Below, one piece after another: positions 62,521 through 64,000 of a DNA stretch of 64,000 nt. The DNA comes from Streptomyces showdoensis (GTDB lineage: Bacteria > Actinomycetota > Actinomycetes > Streptomycetales > Streptomycetaceae), in NCBI RefSeq assembly GCF_039535475.1, contig NZ_BAAAXG010000012.1, positions 124,001-188,000 on the forward strand, in the 5' to 3' direction. Below the pieces are notes generated by a model. That model had not been told where the DNA came from. It saw only the letters and a program-made list of their open reading frames with translations, and searched no databases. Every line of letters begins with the position of its first letter. Within the stretch, counting starts at the first letter, position 1. The position numbers were made by a program, and so were the translations under genes.

Positions 62521-64000
<1,480 letters not shown>

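Overview
The window is about 73% GC, uses GTG and TTG starts freely, has third-position-GC-rich codons throughout, and carries families typical of Streptomyces (DUF5955, DUF6278 and DUF6584 proteins, an F420-linked PPOX protein, GluABCD, a fused PcaL, a one-subunit FrcA-type ATPase). It is almost certainly a Streptomyces chromosome, probably an arm region. I see about 64 protein genes and no rRNA, tRNA, CRISPR array, transposase or integrase. The first gene has lost its 5' end to the window edge and the last is cut by the right edge.

Layout. 1-5.9 kb: the tail of a racemase-family gene, a block of perfect 90-bp tandem repeats, two unknown proteins, an Fn3 lipoprotein and a secreted SGNH hydrolase. 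6.1-8.6 kb: malate synthase and a MobA/MocA-type nucleotidyltransferase. 8.8-12.9 kb: a DUF5955 protein, then a two-component system divergent from an FtsX/LolD-type ABC exporter. 13.0-16.6 kb: IclR regulator (AllR), allantoinase, allantoicase. 16.8-25.6 kb: an SDR, a DHFR-like protein, an EamA transporter, a second sensor/regulator pair running into a P450 and a thioesterase, a secreted ricin-B protein and a Gfo/Idh/MocA dehydrogenase. 25.7-31.3 kb: a GntR regulator and a sugar ABC transporter with a ROK kinase. 31.4-40.7 kb: SnoaL-like protein, glutaminase-STAS, amidase, GNAT, a TetR/old-yellow-enzyme divergon, a PcaL-like fusion, a metallo-beta-lactamase-fold protein, exonuclease III and DUF6278. 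40.8-44.1 kb: gluABCD. 44.1-57.5 kb: S15 peptidase, L,D-transpeptidase, a repeat-like helical protein, a second P450, gamma-glutamyltransferase, methionine aminopeptidase divergent from an XRE regulator, an alginate-lyase-like lipoprotein and several small or unknown genes. 57.7-64.0 kb: a reductive pyrimidine/hydantoin degradation operon ending in an NCS1 transporter.

The main theme is nitrogen scavenging. Allantoin is opened by AllB and Alc to ureidoglycolate and urea; the glyoxylate that follows can be fixed by malate synthase. The malate synthase promoter and the allR-allB gap share the same 15-bp inverted repeat (TTCCAC-N3-GTGGAA type), which in the malate synthase promoter fills the space between -35 and -10. 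The right-hand operon has the parts to import a base, open a dihydropyrimidine ring, hydrolyse the ureido acid and transaminate beta-alanine. Glutaminase, amidase, GluABCD and gamma-glutamyltransferase also handle amide or amino nitrogen.

Many starts have no Shine-Dalgarno but have a TANNNT-like -10 six or seven bases before ATG/GTG, so they look leaderless; I used this to choose several starts. The best candidates for new biology are the map/XRE divergon, where two such -10 boxes overlap one 10-bp palindrome, the AllR-type promoter layout, the double 19-bp TetR boxes at 35.9 kb, and enzymes with changed catalytic residues (racemase, PcaL, SDR). I see no convincing novel defence or secondary-metabolite system.
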